Positions 34,459 to 42,280 of a DNA stretch of 64,000 nt are shown piece after piece; position 1 is the first letter of the stretch, and each line of letters starts with the position of its first letter. This DNA comes from Aquimarina algiphila. GTDB taxonomy: Bacteria; Bacteroidota; Bacteroidia; Flavobacteriales; Flavobacteriaceae. The position numbers and the translations under genes are program-made. The stretch is taken from positions 88,681 to 152,680 of the forward strand of contig NZ_VLNR01000005.1 of NCBI RefSeq assembly GCF_007489275.1, read 5' to 3'. The notes below the pieces were generated by a model, which was not told the origin of the DNA, did no database searches, and saw only the letters and a program-made list of their open reading frames with translations.

Positions 34459-34803
34459 CTATACCATTGATTTATTACAATACGAAGATTTCTCAAAATC
34501 TCTGATATTTATAGAGAGTATAGGAACATCTGGGAACATAGATTTTAAAGTAGTCATGATTCTTCTGGATAGATCAGCTTTTTGAGCATCGGTTCTGCCT
34601 TCCATAATATTACCAAAAATGTGTATGAAATCATCGCTAGTATTTCCGATAGTATAATATTTAAATGGATTTATTCTTACCTTAATATCTCCTTTATCAA
34701 AAAGATCTGTAGACTCTGCTGTGTCATATACTGCTTGAATAATTTCTTCTGGGGACCTGAGTTTAATAATGTGTTCAGAACAGTCTAGTACAAAATGTGG
34801 CAT
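34459..34803 (-). CDS. 5-carboxymethyl-2-hydroxymuconate delta-isomerase family protein (CHMI/HpaF-like)
   Basis: The 114-residue protein starts MPHFVLDCSEHI, with Pro 2 in the position of the catalytic N-terminal proline of CHMI tautomerases, and has KVRINPFKYYTIGNTSDDFIH, split here, with IHIFGNIMEGRTDAQKADLSR, as in HpaF. In the homoprotocatechuate pathway CHMI isomerises 5-carboxymethyl-2-hydroxymuconate. None of the other hpa genes is nearby, so a stand-alone tautomerase with a different substrate is more likely than the pathway enzyme. A tiny hydrophobic reading frame (34805-34861) ends one base before its start codon. Confidence 0.82.
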   Translation of the reverse strand: MPHFVLDCSEHIIKLRSPEEIIQAVYDTAESTDLFDKGDIKVRINPFKYYTIGNTSDDFIHIFGNIMEGRTDAQKADLSRRIMTTLKSMFPDVPILSINIRDFEKSSYCNKSMV

Positions 34804-34804
34804 G

Positions 34805-34861
34805 TTAGAATTTTTGTATAAAAATAATTAAAAGAAGTAGTAATATGAATTGAGTTTTCAT
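34805..34861 (-). CDS. Possible 18-residue hydrophobic peptide just upstream of the CHMI-like gene
   Basis: MKTQFILLLLLIIFIQKF is an ATG-started frame ending in TAA one base before the CHMI ATG. It looks like a membrane-inserting or leader peptide. It may be chance in AT-rich DNA; the close spacing would allow translational coupling. Confidence 0.2.
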   Translation of the reverse strand: MKTQFILLLLLIIFIQKF

Positions 34862-34894
34862 AAAAAACTATTAATAAAATATTCTTGTTATACA

Positions 34895-34927
34895 TCAAAA
34901 AAATCCCGACATTTTTTTGATGTCAGG
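34895..34927 (-). terminator. Terminator for the AraC/NmrA/interrupted-gene transcript
   Basis: CCCGACAT (34905-34912) pairs with ATGTCAGG (34920-34927); the one non-Watson-Crick position is a U-G wobble only in - strand RNA. T-rich sequence follows in the - strand direction (A-run 34897-34903). It ends transcription after the gene stopping at 34945. Confidence 0.85.
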
Positions 34928-34944
34928 AAAGGTGATTTTAGGGT

Positions 34945-35229
34945 TTAGAAGAGCATTTTTAATGGTTCTAAAGGACCTAGTGGGATATATTCAAAATCCA
35001 AAAAACCTTCTTGTACTAGAGGAAGTTGATCAAGTGTTTTTCTTACTTCTTCTATAGATTCACATTCAAGAATAAATACAACTCCGGGTCGGTCTTTTCT
35101 AAAATAGAAAGTTCTGATTTTTTCTTCCAAATATAAATTTATAGTAGCGGCTAGTTCCTATGGTAAATGTGGAGTAAGTATTTCATCGTTTACTCCTTCT
35201 TTCATCTTGTCAATTGCTAAAATTTGCAT
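34945..35229 (-). pseudogene. Small dimeric alpha+beta barrel-like protein gene interrupted by an in-frame TAG at codon 24
   Basis: From the ATG at 35229 the frame reads MQILAIDKMKEGVNDEILTP, HLP, then TAG (35158-35160), then ELAATINLYLEEKIRTFYF, RKDRPGVVFILECESIEEV, RKTLDQLPLVQEGFLDFEY and IPLGPLEPLKMLF. The protein would be 94 residues. The pattern (lead strand, ELAATINLY helix, FYFRKDRPGVVFILE strand, V-x-x-x-L-x-x-LP helix) is that of YciI/muconolactone-isomerase-like small dimeric barrels often adjacent to NmrA-type reductases, as here. It is 28 bases downstream of the NmrA-like gene and upstream of its terminator, so it is in that transcript. One TAG inactivates it or needs suppression; a C-to-T change from CAG (Gln) would be enough. 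Confidence 0.75.
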
Positions 35230-35257
35230 TTTTTAAATGGTGTTATTATTAGACATT

Positions 35258-36292
35258 TTATGTATGAGTTTTTCTCCAACCTTTGGATTGAGAAGAGAAA
35301 ATGGTATTCTTAAATTCGGGTAAGTGTTGTTGTTTTTCAAAGTGTTTAATATTCAGAGGTGATGTGAGCATTGCCTTTATCATAAAAGCAATTGCTTTTA
35401 ATTTGTTTTTCAACGTTTGTTTGGTAATGGATTGAGGGACTAAAAGTTTTCTGATAATGGTTTCAAAATCATCTGCTTCTTTTCCAACAATATCTTGTAC
35501 AACTGTTGTGGGGGCATTGTTTTCCCAAGTTCCTAAGCGTCCTTCATTTATATAATATGGGATTTGAGAAATATCCATTTTGGGGTATTTATAAGCTTTT
35601 AAAACTTTTGTAATCATTTTATCTGAGAGTTGACTGACAGTTATTTTTCGTCCAATCACTTTCTCTATCGTCGCTGCCATTTGCGCTGCAGAAAGTAACT
35701 CCTTACCTGTTATTCGGTAGATTTGATTAACATGATTTTTTGGAGCCTTTAAGATATGAGCAGCAACCAAACCAATATCTTCGCTAGAAGGAGGTGCGTT
35801 TTTTCCAAAATCGGGGAACATTCCAAATTGAGTTAGAGGGTGAGGTGTCATAACATATGGAAATGCAAAAAGCCCTGGATTGAGGATCGTAAGATTAGAA
35901 GTTGATCTCTTAAATATAGTGTCTACAAGAGCATGTTCTTTGGTGTAGATACTTGGATGTACATGAGAACTTAACCATTGCGTTAATAAAACCACATGCT
36001 CTAATTTTAATTCATCTACAACAGTAGCAAAAGTAGCTCCTTGAAAAAGGATATTGGGATATGTGGGCACAAAATATGTTCGCTGAATACCTTCTAACGC
36101 TTTGCGCACATCTCTAATGTCACACATATCACCTATAAAAATTTCGGCTCCAAGGTGCTTGAGTTCTTTTGCTTTTTTTGAATTAGCGTTTCTTACAAAT
36201 GCTCTAACAGGAAATCCTAATGTTAGTAACTCTTTGGCAGCAGGGAAACCGGTATTTCCGTTTGCCGCAGTGATTAAAATTTTTGGTTTCAT
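35258..36292 (-). CDS. NmrA-like NAD(P)-binding oxidoreductase
   Basis: A 344-residue cytoplasmic protein starting KPKILITAANGNTGFPAAKEL, the G-x-x-G-x-x-G dinucleotide motif of atypical short-chain dehydrogenases. Next are VRAFVRNANSKKAKEL and GAEIFIGDMCDIRDVRKALEG, as in NmrA/quinone-reductase proteins. The central region LKLEHVVLLTQWLSS contains the weak catalytic strand. The catalytic Tyr is not in a Y-x-x-x-K motif, so it may bind NAD(P) as a sensor or reduce quinones. The C-terminal part (about 260-344) is helical and has a membrane-lining basic tail. It lies downstream of an AraC regulator gene and upstream of the interrupted small barrel gene on the same strand. Confidence 0.85.
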   Translation of the reverse strand: MKPKILITAANGNTGFPAAKELLTLGFPVRAFVRNANSKKAKELKHLGAEIFIGDMCDIRDVRKALEGIQRTYFVPTYPNILFQGATFATVVDELKLEHVVLLTQWLSSHVHPSIYTKEHALVDTIFKRSTSNLTILNPGLFAFPYVMTPHPLTQFGMFPDFGKNAPPSSEDIGLVAAHILKAPKNHVNQIYRITGKELLSAAQMAATIEKVIGRKITVSQLSDKMITKVLKAYKYPKMDISQIPYYINEGRLGTWENNAPTTVVQDIVGKEADDFETIIRKLLVPQSITKQTLKNKLKAIAFMIKAMLTSPLNIKHFEKQQHLPEFKNTIFSSQSKGWRKTHT

Positions 36293-36417
36293 TGTCGAAT
36301 TATTTTGGAAGTACTATGAAGCAATGTCATGATGTATCTATAATACCTTTTGTTTTCAAAAGTTTATAGCACAAAAATAGATTGATGAAACTGTAAGAAG
36401 TATTAGAATTGGCTCAA

Positions 36418-37272
36418 TTACTTTTGTGATTGGCTCATTCTGTACTGCGATGGAGAAAGCGTGTATTTTGCTTTAAACGAACTGGAAAAATGCGCTAAAT
36501 CGTTAAAAAGACAGTCATATGCGATATTGCGTATGGGTTGGTTGGATATACTAAGAAGTGTAGCGGCTTTTTCTAAACGTCTATTTTTTATATAATTTGC
36601 AGGACTATCGTTATAGATTTTTCTGAATTCTCTTTTAAAAGAAGCCAAACTGTGATAAGATAATTTTGCAAGATCAGATACCGTAATAGGAGAAAAAATA
36701 TGGGCTTCTATCACCTCCTTTAATGAAAAGGATTTTGGCGAAAACAAATTATACATGATTTTGATAATATTGTCGGCATCTTTGGTGTTTAATAAAAGTA
36801 GGATGATTTCTTTAAACTTTAGGATTAATAGTTCTTCACTGGCAAGATTAGGGTTTTCAAAATAAAATAGAAGGCCGTCAATATATTTCCGAATTAGAAT
36901 ATCAGACTGTACTAGTGCCATATTAGAACTATAAGAATATTGTTCTTTGTTCGTTAGGAATGCAGGAACTTCTTTCTCATAGATTTTTTTAAGTACTTCG
37001 GGGTAAAAGTGAATGGCAACAATTCCACATTGTTTTGTTTTATGGTCAGGGATTACATCATACATATAATTTCCACACTTCATCAAAACACCTTCGTTTT
37101 GATTTACAACGAGATGTTCTTCCTCAGAATATGAATTGCTAATACCTTCAGTAACATATAAAAAACACGCCTCATTTTCTAATGGGTTTGGGTTTTTGAA
37201 CGGAGGTGTTACTACAGCTTTTTCAAAAACTTTCTTATTAAATAGTGTAATGGTATGATGCTCTATTACCAT
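36418..37272 (-). CDS. AraC family transcriptional regulator
   Basis: The start is set at the ATG at 37272; a GTG four codons upstream (37284) is the alternative. The roughly 284-residue protein has a cupin-like N-terminal sensing region (FEKAVVTPPFKNPNPL, QNEGVLMKCGNYMYDVIPD) and a C-terminal pair of helix-turn-helix motifs: HIFSPITVSDLAKLSYHSLA with SFKREFRKIYNDSPANYIKN, then RNIAYDCLFNDLAHFSSSFKA with KYTLSPSQYR. This is the standard AraC/XylS DNA-binding half. It is followed after 125 bases by the NmrA-like gene and may control that transcript, a common arrangement for reactive-electrophile or small-molecule responses. The ligand is unknown. Confidence 0.9.
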   Translation of the reverse strand: MVIEHHTITLFNKKVFEKAVVTPPFKNPNPLENEACFLYVTEGISNSYSEEEHLVVNQNEGVLMKCGNYMYDVIPDHKTKQCGIVAIHFYPEVLKKIYEKEVPAFLTNKEQYSYSSNMALVQSDILIRKYIDGLLFYFENPNLASEELLILKFKEIILLLLNTKDADNIIKIMYNLFSPKSFSLKEVIEAHIFSPITVSDLAKLSYHSLASFKREFRKIYNDSPANYIKNRRLEKAATLLSISNQPIRNIAYDCLFNDLAHFSSSFKAKYTLSPSQYRMSQSQK

Positions 37273-37315
37273 TTTTTTATTCACTTATAGTATGATGATA
37301 GTCGATTAAAAGCAT

Positions 37316-38374
<1,059 letters not shown>

Positions 38375-38397
38375 TCATAGTATGTTATTTCAAAAAA

Positions 38398-40404
38398 TCA
38401 CACTTTTTGATCTTGAATTTTTCCTTGTAACATTTTAATCTCATCCCTTAGTCGAGCTGCAGTCATAAAATCTAGTTCTTTTGCGGCTTTTTCCATTTCC
38501 TTTCGAACATTTCGAATGCGGGTTTCGAGTTGTTCCTTGGTATAATATAATGTTTCTTCTTCTGCAGCTTGTAATGTAGGAGCGTTTTCAAAAGTATAAG
38601 GCTCTACCTTTTTGCCAGCAAGAGCATTGTCTAATGATTTTTTGATAGCTTTAGGAGAAATACCATGTTTCTTATTGTAAGCAATTTGTTTCCCTCTTCT
38701 ATACTCTGTGTCATCTATTGTTTTTTGCATACTATCAGTAATCTTATCCGCATACATAATCGCTCTACCGTTTACATTTCTAGCAGCTCTACCAACAGTT
38801 TGAACCAAAGATCTTTTGTTTCTTAAAAACCCTTCTTTATCAGCATCCAAAATAGCGACTAGTGATACTTCTGGTAGATCTAGTCCTTCACGAAGTAGGT
38901 TTACACCGATGAGCACATCAAAGATTCCTTTTCTGAGATCTTGCATGATTTCTACTCGTTCTAATGTATCTACGTCACTATGAATATATCTACATCTAAC
39001 TTCTATTCGTGTTAGGTACTTTGCTAATTCCTCTGCCATTCTTTTGGTTAGAGTAGTAACCAAAATACGTTCATCGACTTCAATTCTCTTTTGTATTTCT
39101 TCGATAAGATCATCAATTTGATTCAAGCTGGGACGTACTTCGATTATTGGATCTAATAATCCGGTTGGTCTTATGATTTGTTCTACATATGTTCCTTCAC
39201 TTTTCTGTAGCTCATAGTCGGCAGGTGTTGCACTAATATATAAAACCTGGTTTTGTATCGCTTCAAGTTCTTCAAATTTTAATGGGCGATTATCCATTGC
39301 AGCAGGAAGCCTGAACCCATATTCTACAAGATTTTCTTTTCGAGAACGGTCTCCACCATACATAGCATGGGTTTGAGGTACTGTAACATGACTTTCATCA
39401 ATAATCATCAGATAGTCATCAGGAAAGTAATCCAATAAACAAAATGGTCTTGTTCCAGGAGCTCTTCCATCAAGATAACGAGAGTAATTTTCTATTCCAG
39501 AACAATACCCTAATTCTTTAATCATTTCGAGATCAAAATTAGTGCGTTCTTCAAGTCTTTTTGCTTCTAATGGTTTTCCTATTTCTTTAAAATATTCTAC
39601 CTGCTTACCCAAATCTAATGCTATTTGATCAATAGCGCCGTTCAATACTTCAGGAGAAGTCACAAACATATTGGCAGGATAGATATTTAATTGATCATAC
39701 TTTTCAATGATTTCATTAGTCTGAACATCAAAAGCTTCAATTTCTTCAATTTCATCTCCAAAAAAATGTACTCTAAATGCATCATCAGCATACCCTGGGA
39801 AAATATCTACAGTATCTCCTTTTATTCTAAAATTTCCATGCTTAAACTCTGCTTCAGTTCTGGAGTATAAACTTTGTACTAAGCGATGTAATAGAGCGGT
39901 TCTGGATACAAATTGTCCTGCTTGTATTGAGATTACATTTTTCTGAAATTCTACAGGATTACCAATACCATATAAGCATGATACAGATGCTACGACAAGT
40001 ACATCTCTTCTTCCTGATAACAATGAGGAAGTTGCGCTTAGTCGCATTTTTTCGATTTCATCGTTGATAGATAAATCCTTTTCTATATATGTTCCCGAAG
40101 TAGGAATATAAGCTTCAGGCTGGTAATAGTCGTAATACGAAACAAAATACTCTACAGCATTCTTAGGAAAAAACTGTTTAAACTCTGAATAAAGTTGTGC
40201 CGCAAGCGTTTTATTATGAGCTAATACCAAGGTAGGGCGTTGTACTCTTTCAATTACATTGGCAGCAGTAAAGGTTTTTCCTGAACCTGTGACTCCAAGA
40301 AGTGTTTGATATTTTTCATTTGCCTCTATACCTTCTGCTAGTTGTCGTATAGCTTCTGGCTGATCTCCGGTAGGCTTGAATTCAGATTCCAGTTCGAACT
40401 TCAT
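38398..40404 (-). CDS. uvrB: UvrABC excinuclease subunit B
   Basis: UvrB is the helicase-like damage-verifying subunit of nucleotide excision repair. The 668-residue protein has the Walker A loop [16 protein letters not shown] (about 36-51), the damage-probing beta-hairpin [12 protein letters not shown] (about 91-102), the DExx-type DESHVTVPQ, motif [17 protein letters not shown] and [13 protein letters not shown], and a C-terminal UVR motif ([24 protein letters not shown] helices, [11 protein letters not shown]) that contacts UvrC. Length and motifs are complete. The start ATG at 40404 gives the normal N-terminus ([19 protein letters not shown]). A lone gene on the - strand; uvrA and uvrC are elsewhere. 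Confidence 0.97.
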   Translation of the reverse strand: MKFELESEFKPTGDQPEAIRQLAEGIEANEKYQTLLGVTGSGKTFTAANVIERVQRPTLVLAHNKTLAAQLYSEFKQFFPKNAVEYFVSYYDYYQPEAYIPTSGTYIEKDLSINDEIEKMRLSATSSLLSGRRDVLVVASVSCLYGIGNPVEFQKNVISIQAGQFVSRTALLHRLVQSLYSRTEAEFKHGNFRIKGDTVDIFPGYADDAFRVHFFGDEIEEIEAFDVQTNEIIEKYDQLNIYPANMFVTSPEVLNGAIDQIALDLGKQVEYFKEIGKPLEAKRLEERTNFDLEMIKELGYCSGIENYSRYLDGRAPGTRPFCLLDYFPDDYLMIIDESHVTVPQTHAMYGGDRSRKENLVEYGFRLPAAMDNRPLKFEELEAIQNQVLYISATPADYELQKSEGTYVEQIIRPTGLLDPIIEVRPSLNQIDDLIEEIQKRIEVDERILVTTLTKRMAEELAKYLTRIEVRCRYIHSDVDTLERVEIMQDLRKGIFDVLIGVNLLREGLDLPEVSLVAILDADKEGFLRNKRSLVQTVGRAARNVNGRAIMYADKITDSMQKTIDDTEYRRGKQIAYNKKHGISPKAIKKSLDNALAGKKVEPYTFENAPTLQAAEEETLYYTKEQLETRIRNVRKEMEKAAKELDFMTAARLRDEIKMLQGKIQDQKV

Positions 40405-40709
40405 TGTATACTCTTTCTTTTTAAGAATAAAGATACTGAATCAAAACACATATGTAGAGCTATTTATTCTTAAAAATATCTAATGATGTTATTCGTTTTA
40501 AGAAAATTGAAATTCAATACGATTCGATCCTAAAATATTATGAAAATGTATAGGTGAGGCTACTTGATGTAGTACAAGTAGCCTCTTTACTCAAATAAAA
40601 AACAATATAGGGAATTATAAATAGATTAATTGACTCATTTAATATTGATAAAATCGTATCAGAACTCACCATTTGTGTTCACATTTTGCAGATAAACTAT
40701 AGTATAATT
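40405..40709. other. 305-base gap upstream of uvrB holding an orphan hairpin
   Basis: No gene is supported here. The only structured element is the hairpin listed at 40556-40585. The rest is AT-rich; TATCTTTA (read on the - strand, about 40427-40434) near the uvrB start is close to a -7 box but has A in place of the final G. Confidence 0.5.
40556..40585. terminator. Perfect hairpin in the gap between the DUF6438 gene and uvrB
   Basis: GAGGCTACTTG (40556-40566) pairs perfectly with CAAGTAGCCTC (40575-40585) over an 8-base loop. On the + strand it is followed by TTTACTC, a weak T tract, but there is no + strand gene before it. It could be a remnant of a lost gene's terminator or a processing hairpin for the DUF6438 mRNA on the - strand. 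Confidence 0.6.
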
Positions 40710-41153
40710 TTAAGTGTCATTTTCTACATTCGATATGATCCTTTCTACTATGCTCTTTAATTTTTTATCAAGTTTCTTTATATAATCATTATCACTAGAG
40801 TTGTAATATTTATATTCTTTATTATTAAAGCGTAAGGTGGTAATTGATCGGTCTAATCTTTTTTTAAATATTACATCTTGATGAGGATCTTCATTCAGTA
40901 TATTTTTTAAAGTTTTAATTTCTCGATTATCTAATTTCCTGTTTATGTTTTTTACAACAGGAACATTACTTATCCCGGAATAAGAAATAGAACCATCATT
41001 GTATATCCATAAATCATAAACAGGACATTTGCCATGACAAGGGCTTTTGGAATAGTAAATTATAGCTTCTTTTTGAGAAGAAGTATTTAGAGTTTTTTGT
41101 ACAGTGTTACAGGAGAAATTTATACATATTAATATAATAATAAAAGGTTTCAT
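40710..41153 (-). CDS. DUF6438 domain lipoprotein
   Basis: A 147-residue protein with a lipoprotein signal: MKPFIIILICINFSC (lipobox INFSC, Cys 15). The mature part starts with the DUF6438-like IIYYSKSPCHGKCPVYDLWIY, split here, with two conserved Cys in SPCHGKCP, then a beta-rich region (DGSISYSGI, RKLDNREIKTLKNIL) and SDNDYIKKLDKKLKSIVERII at the end. DUF6438 proteins are small Cys-containing envelope lipoproteins of unknown function. It follows the metallopeptidase gene by 55 bases on the same strand and may be co-transcribed. Confidence 0.75.
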   Translation of the reverse strand: MKPFIIILICINFSCNTVQKTLNTSSQKEAIIYYSKSPCHGKCPVYDLWIYNDGSISYSGISNVPVVKNINRKLDNREIKTLKNILNEDPHQDVIFKKRLDRSITTLRFNNKEYKYYNSSDNDYIKKLDKKLKSIVERIISNVENDT

Positions 41154-41208
41154 AATCTTATTTGTTTTGATTGCTCGGACTTTTTCGACCCGTTACAGGA
41201 TTATCTTT

Positions 41209-42165
41209 TTAATTTTTATGGAGTCTACAATGAGATTTGTTCTTATCCCCGATAGAGTTTGCTCTTTTCCATGATCCAGGATTTGGTAGAAAGTTTCTGT
41301 TACTCTTAGCGATGTTTCCTCTTATGTAGTTTCGTAGTTTTATCATTTTATCATCATCATACATGATTCGAATTTTTTGTTCGGCTTTGCTATTTCCTGA
41401 TACACCTTTTTCTCTTGTTGTAAATGTTGCAAAAACTTCAGCGATATCTTCACCAGGATTTGTAGATGCGTATTGGGTTACATATCGATCTTTATATTTA
41501 TCATAAAATGCCTGTGCTTCGGTTTCGCTATTTGCATTTTGAAATTCATCCCAGATATCTGCCCAGTGCTTTTTTTGAAGTTGATTAATGTTAGAGTTAT
41601 CTCTTGCACAACCTTCTCCTGTATAAAAATTTTGACAACTACTTTCTTCAATAGAAGAGTCAACCTGTGTATCATCCAAAGTAATGATATGTCCAAATTC
41701 ATGTATTATCGTATATGCAAGTTCTCCTTTTGCATTAAATCCACCCTCGTAAGCATAATCTATTGCGATCCCCATTTGCCATTTAGAAAGATCTTTTGTG
41801 CGTTCTACTACGTAGCCAAGAACACCTTCTTCTTCGCTTTCATCACCATAATAAATCATGAATTCATTCATTTTTGATCGATAATCAAGAGGAATAATTT
41901 TTTTTGTAAGGTTCCATATTTCTTGATGCTTTTTAATGTCTTTTTGTAATACTAAAGCATTTCCTGTTACGTCAAAATCCTTTTGTTTTATAATATTTTC
42001 TCCATCAACTTTATAGAGTGTCAAATTTTTTAATGAGTTATCTTCATTTTGATTATTATCGGTACTTTCTATGGGTTTTGCTCCGTCATCATCATTACTA
42101 CAGGACAGGATAGAGAAAGTTATAATACTTAAAAAAACCACTAATATGTAATTCCATTTTTTCAT
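41209..42165 (-). CDS. Putative zinc metallopeptidase lipoprotein (HEFGH motif)
   Basis: A lipoprotein signal ending ILSCS (Cys 22) and an acidic, Asp/Asn-rich linker (about 22-47) precede a 270-residue domain. YTIIHEFGHIITLDD gives the zincin HExxH (155-159), and YASTNPGEDIAEVFATFTTR (about 232-251) has a Glu in the position expected of a third ligand. The overall pattern is that of flavobacterial 'putative zinc-binding metallopeptidase' lipoproteins. Cys residues near SSCQNFYTGEGCARDN may form a disulphide. Located on the cell surface or in the periplasm. It lies between DUF6438 and the large T9SS protein on the - strand, all three of them exported. Confidence 0.8.
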   Translation of the reverse strand: MKKWNYILVVFLSIITFSILSCSNDDDGAKPIESTDNNQNEDNSLKNLTLYKVDGENIIKQKDFDVTGNALVLQKDIKKHQEIWNLTKKIIPLDYRSKMNEFMIYYGDESEEEGVLGYVVERTKDLSKWQMGIAIDYAYEGGFNAKGELAYTIIHEFGHIITLDDTQVDSSIEESSCQNFYTGEGCARDNSNINQLQKKHWADIWDEFQNANSETEAQAFYDKYKDRYVTQYASTNPGEDIAEVFATFTTREKGVSGNSKAEQKIRIMYDDDKMIKLRNYIRGNIAKSNRNFLPNPGSWKRANSIGDKNKSHCRLHKN

Positions 42166-42280
42166 AGGATACTTTTTAATTTAAATGTCTTTATATTCTA
42201 AAAACAAATGAATTTTAAAAGACCCTACTTTTTTTTAAAAGTGGTGGCTACAGATAAGAAAATTTTATTTGCGAAGTTTA

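Noticed and set aside
32838..35160. General recoding of TAG as a sense codon, based on two in-frame TAGs in small genes
   Set aside because: TAG ends other intact genes in the window at the expected length (11504-11506 for DUF922, 57962-57964 for the methyltransferase). Local lesions or suppression are left open.
41473..41877. 134-codon + strand frame antisense to the HEFGH metallopeptidase
   Set aside because: Covers the conserved active site on the opposite strand and is low-complexity Ile/Phe/Cys.
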